52,582 nt of DNA, taken from contig DATBGZ010000087.1 in NCBI GenBank assembly GCA_036557785.1, forward strand, positions 1 to 52,582, written 5' to 3'. The DNA comes from DATBGZ01 sp036557785 (lineage in GTDB: Bacteria; Actinomycetota; Actinomycetes; Mycobacteriales; Micromonosporaceae). The notes under the pieces were generated by a model. The model ran no database searches, had not been told where the DNA came from, and worked only from the letters and a program-made list of their open reading frames with translations. Position numbers and translations under genes: made by a program. Positions 23,721-32,658 of this stretch are shown here, in pieces; the first letter of the stretch is position 1, and the number at the start of each line of letters is the position of its first letter.

Positions 23721-24232
23721 AGATGTCCACTGTGGAGACTTGGCTCGGACCGTTCACGGTCCTGGTCGACGAGGACGGGGCCGTGCTCGCCTCGGGCTGG
23801 ACCGGCGACGCGTCCGTGCTCGTGCCACTGATCCACCGGCGGCTGCGGGGCGCCGGCGATCCGGTGTGGCGTAGGGATCTCGGTGGGGTGACCCGGGCCG
23901 TGCTCGACTACCACGAGGGCGACCTGCGTGCCACCCAGGCGTGCGATGTCCGCCAGCACAGCGACGGCCAGTTCCTCGCCACGGCGTGGAAGGCGCTGCG
24001 TGAGGTCGAGCCCGGCTCGCCCATCTCGTACGCGCAGCTCGCCGATCGTACGGGTAGCCCCACCGCGAGCCGCGCCGCGGCGCAGGCCTGCGCCCGCAAT
24101 GCCGCCGCCCTCTTCGTGCCGTGCCACCGGATCGTGCGCACCGACGGGTCGCTCGGCGGGTTCCGTTGGAGCATCCAGACCAAGCAGCGTCTGCTCGCTC
24201 ACGAGTCGGGCGCGGCCGCCACGCGCACCTGA
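23717..24232 (+). CDS. ogt: Methylated-DNA-[protein]-cysteine S-methyltransferase
   Basis: 171 aa suicide repair protein that transfers the O6-alkyl group of guanine to its own Cys. The active-site motif PCHRIV has acceptor Cys 136, preceded by ACARNAAALFV and followed by GSLGGFRWSIQTKQRLL, all conserved; the Arg-finger helix region TGSPTASRAAAQA is present. ATG 23717 overlaps the stop of the Ada-AlkA gene, so both alkylation repair proteins are coupled and probably induced together if the Ada part is an activator. Confidence 0.95.
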   Translation: MKMSTVETWLGPFTVLVDEDGAVLASGWTGDASVLVPLIHRRLRGAGDPVWRRDLGGVTRAVLDYHEGDLRATQACDVRQHSDGQFLATAWKALREVEPGSPISYAQLADRTGSPTASRAAAQACARNAAALFVPCHRIVRTDGSLGGFRWSIQTKQRLLAHESGAAATRT

Positions 24233-24288
24233 TCACGGGCTGCTGCCGGTGCGGAGAAACCCAGCGGCGATCTGTCGTGGCCACACGT

Positions 24289-24294
24289 TAACGT
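24289..24294 (+). promoter_or_regulatory. -10 hexamer of the ABC exporter operon
   Basis: TAACGT, 6 bases before GTG 24301; same hexamer and spacing as before mshD. Confidence 0.45.
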
Positions 24295-24300
24295 CTAAGA

Positions 24301-26103
24301 GTGCCCATAGACCGCCAACCGTTACGCAACCTCTGGCGGACCAGGGACTATCTGCGGCCCTACCGTTGGCTCTATGTGGCGATGATCCTGTCGGGGCTCG
24401 CGGCGACCGGCCTCGCGATCGCCATTCCGCTGATCGTCGAGCGGGTCATCGACGGCCCGGTGCTGCACGGCAACTCCGCCGGGCTGTGGCAGCTCTTCGG
24501 CCTCGCGATCGCCTTCGGGCTCGCCGAGGCCGGGCTGAGCTTCTACCGCCGCTGGGCCTCGGCCGCGTCCGCGCTCGGCATGGAGTCCCAACTGCGCAGC
24601 GACCTCTACCGGCACCTGCAGAAGCTGCCGGTGGGCTTCCACGACGGGTGGCAGTCCGGCCAGCTCCTCTCGCGCGCCACCTCTGACCTATCCGCGATCC
24701 GGCGGTTCCTCACGTTCGGGCTGATCTTCCTGGTGATCAACGGGATCACCTACGTGACCGTGGTCGCGCTGCTGCTGAACCTGTACCTGCCACTGGGTCT
24801 GCTCGTGGCGGCGAGCACGGTTCCGCTCATGGTGATCAGCAACCGGTTCACCAAGCAGTACAACCGCATGTCGCGCCGGATGCAGGACCAGGTCGGCGAC
24901 GTGGCGAGCCTGGCCGAGGAGAGCGCGGGCGGCATCCGGGTGATCAAGGCGTTCCGCCGCCACGACCACATGGCCTCGATCTTCCGCGACCGGGCGAAGG
25001 TGCTGCGGGACACCGCGATCGGCAAGGCCCGGCTCATCGCGACCACCTGGCCCCGCTTCGACCTGGTCTCCAACACGATGCTCGCGATCAGCCTCGTCGG
25101 GGGGTCGGTCGCCGTCTCCGCGCATCGCCTGAGCGTCGGCGAACTGGTCGCTTTCGTGACGCTGCAGCTCATGCTGATCTGGCCGGTGGACGCGCTCGGT
25201 CACATCATCGCCATGGGCCAGGAGGCGATGACGGCCGCCGACCGCGTCTACGAGCTGCTCGACGCGCAGCCGTCGATCACCGACCGTCCCGGAGCCGGGG
25301 TGCTGCGCCAGGACGAGGTCCGCGCGGCCGTGCGCTTCGAGTCCGTACGCTTCGCGTATCCCGGCGCTGACCAGCCGGTCCTGCGGGGCGTCGAGCTGCA
25401 GGTGCACCCGGGCGAGACGCTCGCGATCGTGGGCGCCACAGGCTCCGGCAAGACCACGCTCGCAAGCCTCGTGCCGCGCCTGATCGACCCGACGGGCGGG
25501 CGGATCACGCTCGACGGCACGGACATCCGCGACGTGACGCTCGACTCGCTGCGCGCGGTGGTCGGCTTCGCGTTCGAGGAGGCGACCCTCTTCTCGATGA
25601 GCGTCCGGGAGAACCTCACCCTCGGGCACCCCGACGCCACCGACGCCGAGGTCGATGAGGCGCTGGAGATCGCGCAGGCCGGGTTCGTCCGGGACCTGCC
25701 ATGGGGCCTGGACACCCGCGTCGGGGAGCAGGGCCTGTCCCTGTCGGGCGGCCAACGGCAGCGGCTCGCCCTGGCGCGCGCGGTGCTGGGCAAGCCCCGG
25801 CTGCTGGTGCTCGACGACCCACTCTCGGCGCTCGACGTGCACACGGAGGCGCTGGTGGAGGAGGCGCTGGCCCGGGTACTGCGCGGGACCACCGCGATCC
25901 TCGTGGTGCACCGGCCGAGCACGGTCGCGCTCGCCGATCGGGTCGCGCTGTTGCAGGACGGGGTGATCGCGGCGATCGGGACCCACTCGCACCTGCTCGC
26001 CACCGAGCCGGCCTACCGCGACGTGCTCTCGGCCGCCGAAGCGGACGGGGCGCCCTCGAGTGTGGCGGAGTCGGAGTCGGACGCGGAGGGGGTTCGGGCA
26101 TGA
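24301..26103 (+). CDS. ABC exporter half-transporter, subunit 1 (degenerate site)
   Basis: 600 aa: six-helix exporter domain (about 20-310) then an ATPase domain. Walker A GATGSGKTT, Q-loop region VGFAFEEATLFSMSV, signature LSLSGGQRQRLALARA, Walker B LLVLDDPLSALD and His switch VVHRPST. The residue after the Walker B Asp is Asp, not the catalytic Glu, as in the degenerate site of heterodimeric exporters of the TM287/288 or BmrCD kind. GTG 24301 follows a -10 by 6 bases. It overlaps the partner gene by ATGA. Substrate not predictable; multidrug or lipid export is possible. Confidence 0.93.
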   Translation: MPIDRQPLRNLWRTRDYLRPYRWLYVAMILSGLAATGLAIAIPLIVERVIDGPVLHGNSAGLWQLFGLAIAFGLAEAGLSFYRRWASAASALGMESQLRSDLYRHLQKLPVGFHDGWQSGQLLSRATSDLSAIRRFLTFGLIFLVINGITYVTVVALLLNLYLPLGLLVAASTVPLMVISNRFTKQYNRMSRRMQDQVGDVASLAEESAGGIRVIKAFRRHDHMASIFRDRAKVLRDTAIGKARLIATTWPRFDLVSNTMLAISLVGGSVAVSAHRLSVGELVAFVTLQLMLIWPVDALGHIIAMGQEAMTAADRVYELLDAQPSITDRPGAGVLRQDEVRAAVRFESVRFAYPGADQPVLRGVELQVHPGETLAIVGATGSGKTTLASLVPRLIDPTGGRITLDGTDIRDVTLDSLRAVVGFAFEEATLFSMSVRENLTLGHPDATDAEVDEALEIAQAGFVRDLPWGLDTRVGEQGLSLSGGQRQRLALARAVLGKPRLLVLDDPLSALDVHTEALVEEALARVLRGTTAILVVHRPSTVALADRVALLQDGVIAAIGTHSHLLATEPAYRDVLSAAEADGAPSSVAESESDAEGVRA

Positions 26104-27944
26104 GCATCGACGTCACGTCCTGGCGGGGGGTCGCCCAGGACGAGGACGCGGAGCGTACGGCGGCGGAGGGCACCGACGCGACGGCCACCATCCGGCTGCG
26201 ACGGTCGAGCCGGGCCCTGCTGGTCGACCTGCTGCGCCCGCACCGGCGAACGCTCTGGACCGCGGTCGGACTGCTGGTCCTGCAGAACGCGGCCTCGATG
26301 GCCGCGCCTTATCTCGTGATGATCGGTATCGGCAAGGGGATCGCACCGCTCGCCCACGGCGACGCCTCGGTGCTCATCGCCGTCGCGGCCGGCTTCGCGG
26401 TCGCCGTGGTGACCGAGTTCCTCGCCGGGCGCGGCTTCCTCATCCGCTCCGGACGCGTCGGCCAGTCCATGCTCTACGACCTTCGCCAGCGCGTGTACCG
26501 CCACTTCCAGAAGCTGTCGATCAGCTTCCACGAGAAGTACACCTCCGGTCGCATGATCGCCCGGCTGACGTCGGACATGGACTCGATCTCTGAACTGGTC
26601 GACGGAGGCATCGACCAGATCGTGCTCTCCGTCCTGTCCGTGGTCTCGATCGCCGGGATCCTGCTCTGGATCGACGCGCCGCTCGCGGTGGTGGCGTTGC
26701 TCTCGTTCCCGTTCCTGCTGTGGGTCTCCAACTGGTTCCGTGTCGCTTCGGCGAAGGCGTACCGGCGCACCCGCGAGGCCGTCGCCCTGGTGATCGTCCA
26801 CTTTGTCGAGTCGCTGGGCGGGATCCGTGCGGTACAGGCGTTTCGACGCGAGCCGCGCAACCAGGAGATCTTCGACGCGGTCAACGATGACTATCGGCGC
26901 GCCAACATCGTCGCCAACCGGCTGCTCGCGATCTTCGGTCCGACGGTCAAGGTCATCGGCAACGTCACGATCGCGGTGGTGCTCGTGTACGGTGCCTACC
27001 GCGCGCTGCACGGGCAGATCGGTCCCGAGGTGCTCGCCGCGTTCCTGCTCTACCTGCGCCGCTTCTTCGAGCCGATGCAGGAGATCTCGCAGTTCTACAA
27101 CTCCCTGCAGTCGGCCACCGCGGCGCTGGAGAAGCTCTCGGGCGTGCTGCAGGAGGAGCCGGGTGTCCCGGAGCCCGTACGGCCGGTGCCGGCGGTGACG
27201 ACCAACCCGCGCGGGTCGGTGGCGTTCGACCACATCAGCTTCGGCTACCGCCCGGACCGCATCGTCCTGCCCTCGCTCGACCTGCGCGTGCCGGCCGGCC
27301 AGACGGTTGCCCTGGTAGGACCCACGGGCGCGGGCAAGTCCACTGTGGCGAAGCTCGTCGCCCGGTTCTACGACCCGGTGACCGGCACGCTGCGCCTGGA
27401 CGGGGTCGACCTGCGCGACCTGTCGAGTGAGGACCTGCGCCGCAGCGTGGTCATGGTGACCCAGGAGAACTTCCTCTTCTCGGGCACGATCGCGCAAAAC
27501 ATCGCGTTCGGGCGGCCGGACGCGACCCGGGCACAGGTCGAGGCCGCGGCGCGCGCGATCGGCGCCGACACCTTCATCCATTCGCTGCCCGAGGGGTACG
27601 ACACGGACGTCCGCAAGCGGGGCGGCCGGCTCTCGGCCGGGCAGCGCCAGCTCGTGGCGTTCGCCCGCGGCTTCCTCGCCGACCCGGCCGTGTTGATTCT
27701 CGACGAGGCGACGTCCTCATTGGACATTCCGTCGGAGCGGCTGGTGCAGCGGGCGATGCGCACGATCCTCGCCGACCGCACGGCCTTCGTCATCGCGCAC
27801 CGGCTCTCCACGGTGCAGATCGCGGATAGGGTCCTCGTCATCGAGGACGGCCGCGTCGTCGAGGACGGCCCGCCCGCGCGTCTGGCCGCCGCCGGTGGCC
27901 GGTACGCCCGCCTGCACCAGCAGTGGGCCGACAGCCTCGTCTAG
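26100..27944 (+). CDS. ABC exporter half-transporter, subunit 2 (canonical Walker B)
   Basis: 614 aa partner of the preceding gene. An N-terminal acidic/basic extension of about 45 residues precedes six TM helices (about 50-330). ATPase: Walker A GPTGAGKST, Q-loop VTQENFLFSGTI, signature RLSAGQRQLVAFARG (LSAGQ instead of LSGGQ), Walker B VLILDEATSSLD with catalytic Glu, His switch IAHRLST. Its altered signature faces the Glu-less site of subunit 1, leaving one competent and one degenerate site in the dimer. ATG 26100 overlaps the upstream stop. Confidence 0.93.
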   Translation: MSIDVTSWRGVAQDEDAERTAAEGTDATATIRLRRSSRALLVDLLRPHRRTLWTAVGLLVLQNAASMAAPYLVMIGIGKGIAPLAHGDASVLIAVAAGFAVAVVTEFLAGRGFLIRSGRVGQSMLYDLRQRVYRHFQKLSISFHEKYTSGRMIARLTSDMDSISELVDGGIDQIVLSVLSVVSIAGILLWIDAPLAVVALLSFPFLLWVSNWFRVASAKAYRRTREAVALVIVHFVESLGGIRAVQAFRREPRNQEIFDAVNDDYRRANIVANRLLAIFGPTVKVIGNVTIAVVLVYGAYRALHGQIGPEVLAAFLLYLRRFFEPMQEISQFYNSLQSATAALEKLSGVLQEEPGVPEPVRPVPAVTTNPRGSVAFDHISFGYRPDRIVLPSLDLRVPAGQTVALVGPTGAGKSTVAKLVARFYDPVTGTLRLDGVDLRDLSSEDLRRSVVMVTQENFLFSGTIAQNIAFGRPDATRAQVEAAARAIGADTFIHSLPEGYDTDVRKRGGRLSAGQRQLVAFARGFLADPAVLILDEATSSLDIPSERLVQRAMRTILADRTAFVIAHRLSTVQIADRVLVIEDGRVVEDGPPARLAAAGGRYARLHQQWADSLV

Positions 27945-28013
27945 TCCGTCGGGGTCCCGTGGTCGCGTGGCCTTCGGGCGCACCGGGGTACACCGGATCC
28001 ACGCGATCATGGT

Positions 28014-28616
28014 ATGCATACGGTCGTGGATATCACGCTGGCTGGGCTGCCCTTCACCTCCTCCGATGACGGCGTGTGGGAAGCCGATGGCGAGTCGCTG
28101 ACCGGCATCGCCGGCGCGCGCACCGACAACTTCGTCGACCCCGGCACGGGCAAGGCGACCGTCAACGCGCCGCGCCTGCTCACCGCAGCACCGCCGGCTG
28201 ACTTCCAGCTCTCCGCCCGAGTGTCGAGCATGCTCGGACAGACCTTCGACGCTGGTGCACTGCTGCTCTGGGCGGGTGACGAGACCTGGGCGAAGCTCGC
28301 CTTCGAGTACGCCCCACAGCGGACCGGGATGGTCGTCTCGGTGGTGACCCGGGGTCGCTCCGACGACGCGAATGGGTACACAGTGGATGGTTACTCCGTC
28401 ATGTTGCGGATCTCGCGGATCGGGCCGGCCTACGCGTTCCATGCCTCGACTGACGGTGGGGCGACGTGGGATATGGTCCGCCATTTCACGCTGGGTACGG
28501 TCGACGTGGCGGTCGGCTTCGAGGTGCAGTCGCCCACCGGTGACGGTTGCCGCGCGTCCTTCACGAACATCGCCTACGCCGAGCAGACCCTCGCCGACCT
28601 GCGCGACGGCCGGTAG
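28014..28616 (+). CDS. DUF1349 family protein
   Basis: 200 aa concanavalin-like beta-sandwich. Family signatures are DNFVDP near residue 40, DFQLSARVSSMLGQTFDAGALLLWAGDETWAKL and the ending VDVAVGFEVQSPTGDGCRASF, close to actinobacterial DUF1349 proteins. No signal peptide, so it appears cytoplasmic. Enzymatic role unknown. ATG 28014 is taken; GTG 28026 is an alternative as no ribosome site is clear. Confidence 0.85.
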   Translation: MHTVVDITLAGLPFTSSDDGVWEADGESLTGIAGARTDNFVDPGTGKATVNAPRLLTAAPPADFQLSARVSSMLGQTFDAGALLLWAGDETWAKLAFEYAPQRTGMVVSVVTRGRSDDANGYTVDGYSVMLRISRIGPAYAFHASTDGGATWDMVRHFTLGTVDVAVGFEVQSPTGDGCRASFTNIAYAEQTLADLRDGR

Positions 28617-28650
28617 CGCAAATCCGGTCGTACGGCAGGGCCGCCGGGCC

Positions 28651-28656
28651 TAGGGT
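28651..28656 (+). promoter_or_regulatory. -10 hexamer of valS
   Basis: TAGGGT, 6 bases before ATG 28663; the same hexamer serves xseA and the prenyltransferase gene. Leaderless start predicted. Confidence 0.45.
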
Positions 28657-28662
28657 GGCGCC

Positions 28663-31206
28663 ATGACGGACAACGGTGGCGCACCCCGCCTGCCGCAGTC
28701 CCCCACGCTGGAGGGGCTCGAGCAGCGGTGGTCGCAGAAGTGGCAGGAGGAGGGGACGTACGCGTTCGACCGGTCGAGGGACCGCGCCGACGTGTACGCG
28801 ATCGACACGCCTCCGCCCACCGTATCCGGCTCCCTCCACATGGGACACGTCTTCTCGTACACGCACACCGATCTGATCGCCCGGTACCAGCGGATGCGCG
28901 GCCGGGCGGTGTTCTACCCGATCGGCTGGGACGACAACGGACTGCCGACCGAGCGCCGGGTGCAGAACCTGTTCGGCGTGAGCTGTGACCCTTCGCTGCC
29001 GTACGACCCGTCGTTCGCGCCGCCGGCCAAGCCGGACCCCAAGCGGCCGATGCCGATCTCGCGACCGAACTTCGTCGAGCTCTGCACTCGGCAGACGGCG
29101 CAGGACGAGCGCGGGTACGAGTCCCTGTGGCGGCGACTCGGCCTGTCCTACGACTGGTCGTACCAGTACACGACCGTCGGCGAGGCCGCTCGGGCCACCT
29201 CGCAGCGGGCGTTCCTGCGCAACCTGGCCCGGGGCGAGGCGTACAGCGCCGAGGCGCCCTCGCTATGGGACGTGACGTTCCGCACGGCGGTCGCCCAGGC
29301 CGAGCTCGACGATCGGGAGATCGACGGCGCCTACCACCGGATCATCTTCACCGACGCCGACACGGGCCAGCCGATCGAGGTGGACACGACCCGGCCGGAG
29401 CTTCTCCCGGCATGCGTAGCCCTCGTGTATCACCCCTCCGACGCCCGGTACAACGATCCGGCCATCGTGGGCCGCACGGCGCTCACACCGGTCTTCGGCG
29501 CGACCGTGCCGGTCTACCCGCACCCGCTCGCCGACCCCGAGAAGGGGACGGGTCTGGTGATGGTCTGCACGTTCGGAGACCTGGCGGACGTGACGTGGTG
29601 GCGTGACCTGCGGCTCGGCACCCGGGTCGTTATCGGTCGCGACGGACGGCTCCTCGCCGATCCGCCCTCCGGTGTGGACGCCTCGGCCTACGCCGAGGTC
29701 GCGGGCCTGCCCGTGGTCGCCGCCCGCACGCGCGTGGTGGCGCAGCTCCGGCACGCCCAGCGTCTGGTCGGTGAGCCGCGACCGATCCGGCACCCGGTCA
29801 AGTTCTACGAAAAGGGCGACCGGCCGCTGGAGATCGTGAGCAGCCGGCAGTGGTACATCCGCAACGGCGGACGCGACGACGACCTGCGCGAGGCGCTGCT
29901 GGCGGCCGGGCGGCAACTGAGCTGGGTGCCGGTCCACATGCGACACCGGTACGAGCACTGGGTCGCGGGACTGACCGGCGACTGGTTGATCAGCCGGCAG
30001 CGCTTCTTCGGCGTGCCGTTCCCGGTCTGGTACCGCCTCGACTCCTCGGGCGAGCCCGACTACGAGAACCCGCTGCTGCCGGCTGAGGACGACCTGCCGG
30101 TGGATCCCTCAAGCGACGCGCCGCCGGGGTACCCGCAGGCACAGCGAGGGCAACCGGGTGGCTTCATCGGCGACCCCGACGTGATGGACACGTGGGCCAC
30201 CTCATCGCTGACACCGCAGATCGTGGGCGGCTGGGAACGTGACCCGGACCTGTTCTCGCGCGTGTTCCCGTTCGCGCTCAGACCACAGGCGCACGAGATC
30301 ATCCGGACGTGGCTCTTCGCAACCGTGGTGCGCTCGCGCTTCGAGCACGGCTCGCTGCCGTGGCAAACCGCCGACATCTCCGGTTGGGTGGTGACCAAGG
30401 ACCGGGAGAAGTACTCGAAGTCCAAGGACAACGCCACGCTGGGACCGGACGGGCTGATCGACCGCTACGGCGCGGACGCGCTGCGGTACTGGGCCGCGTG
30501 CGGCCGACCCGGGGTGGACACCGCCCTCGACGAGGGCCAGCTCAAGGTGGGGCGGCGGCTCGCGACCAAGCTGCTCAACGCCTCCCGCTTCGTGCTCGGC
30601 CTCGAATCGTCCACTATGGATGGCCGTGCGGCGGTGGAGCAGCTCGATCGGGCCATGCTCGCCCAGTTGTCCGGGGTGGTAGGCCAGGCGACGGCGGCGT
30701 TCGAGGCGTACGACCATACCGGTGCCCTCAGCCTGACCGAGGGATTCTTCTGGGAGTTCTGCGACGACTACATCGAGCTGGTCAAGGAACGCGCGTACGG
30801 TGAAACGCCACCGGGTCATTCGGCTCGGGCCGCGCTCGCGACCGCGCTCGCCGTGCAGTTGCGGCTGTTCGCGCCGTTCCTACCGTACGTGACCGAGGAG
30901 GTCTGGTCCTGGTGGCGCGACGGCTCGATCCATCGCTGCCCGTGGCCGACGACGGAGGAGCTCGCGACCGACGGCGATCCCGCGGTGCTGGCCTGGACCG
31001 CCACGGCGTTGCGGGGAGTGCGCCGCGAGAAGTCGGCCCGAAGTCTGTCGATGCGTGCCGACGTCGGGATGGCCAAGATCCTGGCCCCCAGGCCCGTCCT
31101 GGCTCACCTCGAAGCCGCCGCCGCCGACCTCCGTTCGGCCGGTCGGATCGCGCGACTCGAGCTGACCCCTGGCGACAGCGAACTGACAGTCGTCTGCACC
31201 TTCTGA
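28663..31206 (+). CDS. valS: Valine-tRNA ligase, archaeal/Rickettsia-like form
   Basis: 847 aa class I synthetase charging tRNA-Val. HIGH box is HMGH in PPTVSGSLHMGHVFSYTH (about residues 53-70); KMSKS is KYSKS at 583-587 (REKYSKSKDN). The editing CP1 domain includes EVDTTRPELLPACVALV, and the catalytic fold has FYPIGWDDNGLPTERRVQN. The stretch with CDPSLPYDPSF and PISRPNFVELC, and the lack of the C-terminal coiled-coil arm of bacterial ValRS, mark the archaeal-like type seen in some actinobacteria and Rickettsia. The protein ends soon after the anticodon-binding domain. ATG 28663 follows a -10 by 6 bases. Confidence 0.93.
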   Translation: MTDNGGAPRLPQSPTLEGLEQRWSQKWQEEGTYAFDRSRDRADVYAIDTPPPTVSGSLHMGHVFSYTHTDLIARYQRMRGRAVFYPIGWDDNGLPTERRVQNLFGVSCDPSLPYDPSFAPPAKPDPKRPMPISRPNFVELCTRQTAQDERGYESLWRRLGLSYDWSYQYTTVGEAARATSQRAFLRNLARGEAYSAEAPSLWDVTFRTAVAQAELDDREIDGAYHRIIFTDADTGQPIEVDTTRPELLPACVALVYHPSDARYNDPAIVGRTALTPVFGATVPVYPHPLADPEKGTGLVMVCTFGDLADVTWWRDLRLGTRVVIGRDGRLLADPPSGVDASAYAEVAGLPVVAARTRVVAQLRHAQRLVGEPRPIRHPVKFYEKGDRPLEIVSSRQWYIRNGGRDDDLREALLAAGRQLSWVPVHMRHRYEHWVAGLTGDWLISRQRFFGVPFPVWYRLDSSGEPDYENPLLPAEDDLPVDPSSDAPPGYPQAQRGQPGGFIGDPDVMDTWATSSLTPQIVGGWERDPDLFSRVFPFALRPQAHEIIRTWLFATVVRSRFEHGSLPWQTADISGWVVTKDREKYSKSKDNATLGPDGLIDRYGADALRYWAACGRPGVDTALDEGQLKVGRRLATKLLNASRFVLGLESSTMDGRAAVEQLDRAMLAQLSGVVGQATAAFEAYDHTGALSLTEGFFWEFCDDYIELVKERAYGETPPGHSARAALATALAVQLRLFAPFLPYVTEEVWSWWRDGSIHRCPWPTTEELATDGDPAVLAWTATALRGVRREKSARSLSMRADVGMAKILAPRPVLAHLEAAAADLRSAGRIARLELTPGDSELTVVCTF

Positions 31207-31231
31207 GCGTGGGCGGGCACGCGCATGCCAG

Positions 31232-31263
31232 GGCGGCCGCCGGAAGGGGGTCCGGCGGCCGCC
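31232..31263. terminator. GC-rich hairpin between convergent genes
   Basis: GGCGGCCGCCGGA (31232-31244) pairs perfectly with TCCGGCGGCCGCC (31251-31263), 13 bp with a 6-base loop. It lies 26 bases after the valS stop and 23 bases from the stop of the convergent gene. No T-run follows, which is common in actinobacteria; probably a bidirectional terminator. Confidence 0.7.
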
Positions 31264-31286
31264 AGTCAACAGGGATGTCGGTCGGG

Positions 31287-31889
31287 TCAGCCTCGACCCG
31301 AGCCGCCGTGGCCGCCATGGTCGTCGTAGGTGGCCGTGGTGCTGCCTGGGACGGCGCCGCCGTGGTCATCGCCATCCGGATCGTCGGCACCGTGGCCGCC
31401 GTGGTCGTCACCATGGTCGTCAGCGACGTCGTCGCCATCGTCGTCGCCGCCGAGGCCCCGGATGTCCGGGCCGAGCGCCACCAGGACCTCACCGTTGGCA
31501 CAGGTCGCGGTCACCGCGAAGTCGGCCGCCACGTCACTTTCGAACCGGACGCTGACCCGCGAGGCCGGGCCACGGACCGGGCTGTCGGCCCGCCACCCGG
31601 GATTCGGCGCGAAGCTCGTCAGGGTTGCGACATCGCCATCGCAATGGACGGTGACGGTCCCCGGCGTCAGATTCGCCGGGGTGTCGCTCGGGACGCTCGT
31701 CGAGCTGGAGGTGATCGTGGGCGTTGTCGCCGTCATGGCGACGGTCGGCGTGCTGGTGTCGTCAGCGAGGTTTGCCGGCAGCGTCGCGTCGTTCGCGATC
31801 GACCGGGCGGCCAGCGCCGCGGTGGCGGCGATGCCCGCCACGACGGCTCCGGCGATCCACAGGATGGGGCGAGGGTTTGGCTTCGTCAT
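31287..31889 (-). CDS. Membrane-anchored or secreted protein with Asp/His-rich C-terminus
   Basis: 200 aa. A signal/anchor helix (ILWIAGAVVAGIAATAALAA, about residues 9-28) is followed by a Thr/Ser/Pro-rich stretch. A compact domain with two Cys (VHCDGDVATL and TATCANGEVLV) follows, then a C-terminal tail from about residue 150 with repeated DDHG, DDHGGHG and DGDDHGG units. The tail looks like a low-affinity metal sponge (Zn, Ni, Cu or Ca). I recognise no family. Convergent with valS across a strong hairpin. Confidence 0.75.
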   Translation of the reverse strand: MTKPNPRPILWIAGAVVAGIAATAALAARSIANDATLPANLADDTSTPTVAMTATTPTITSSSTSVPSDTPANLTPGTVTVHCDGDVATLTSFAPNPGWRADSPVRGPASRVSVRFESDVAADFAVTATCANGEVLVALGPDIRGLGGDDDGDDVADDHGDDHGGHGADDPDGDDHGGAVPGSTTATYDDHGGHGGSGRG

Positions 31890-31962
31890 GGGAAACAGGC
31901 TCGCCCGGCACCGGTTAAGACCGCGCTAACCCAACCACAAGACTCCATGGAGGCATCGCGGC

Positions 31963-32634
31963 TCATCGCACCCGGGCTCGGTCCCAGCCCTCTGGCAGGG
32001 CCGGCGAGACGATCGGCGACCACAGCGGATCGGGCGCGAAGTCCCGCCATCCCGCGTCGAAGACAGGATGCCGAGCATCGATCAGCTCGACCACCCGACG
32101 AGCCGCGGCGTGGGCCTGCTCGGGATCGACCCAGTAGAGATCGGGCCAGCGCGCCCGCTCGACGAGCTCGTCCGCGTCCTTGAGACGCCAGGTCAGGTCC
32201 TCATCGATCAGGACATCGAGATCCCAGTCCTCGCTGTCCACCACCGGCCGGCCGTCGACATCTCGCCACAGCACCACGGGCGCCTGCAGGTTGCCGTAGT
32301 AGCTCGCGAACCGGCCTTGGCTGTCGAAGAGGAGCTGCACCGCCAACGGCTCGGCCGGCATGAACCAGCTCAGCACGGGTCGCGGTACCTCCCACGGCGC
32401 CCAGACCCAGCGGCTGGCGAACCACTCCGGTAGCGGAGTCCCGCGCAGTTGCCGTCCGTCCGGGAGAAAGGGGAACCAGTTCCGGCTGCCCTTGGGCGTG
32501 TAGGCGAGCAGGCCGTCGTCGTCATGCCGGACAACGAGGTACGGGTAGAGCCCCGCGACGGTCTCACGCTGGAAGTACCGGACATAGACAGCCTCGCCTG
32601 CATCAAAGCGCAGCTCTGCCAACTTCTCTCCCAC
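31963..32634 (-). CDS. DUF402 family protein
   Basis: 223 aa. DUF402 is a beta-barrel fold seen in nucleotide phosphatases and RNA-associated proteins. The conserved core is LLFDSQGRFASYYGNLQAPVVLW, DSEDWDLDVLIDEDLTWRLKDADEL and a C-terminal helix with VDPEQAHAAARRVVELID. The Asp-rich DWDLDVLID patch is the likely metal site. GTG 32634 is used; no ribosome site is clear. It lies 24 bases downstream of the Grx-TrxR gene and may be cotranscribed. Precise activity unknown. Confidence 0.85.
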   Translation of the reverse strand: MGEKLAELRFDAGEAVYVRYFQRETVAGLYPYLVVRHDDDGLLAYTPKGSRNWFPFLPDGRQLRGTPLPEWFASRWVWAPWEVPRPVLSWFMPAEPLAVQLLFDSQGRFASYYGNLQAPVVLWRDVDGRPVVDSEDWDLDVLIDEDLTWRLKDADELVERARWPDLYWVDPEQAHAAARRVVELIDARHPVFDAGWRDFAPDPLWSPIVSPALPEGWDRARVR

Positions 32635-32658
32635 GCGGTTAGCCCGAAAGCGTGACGG

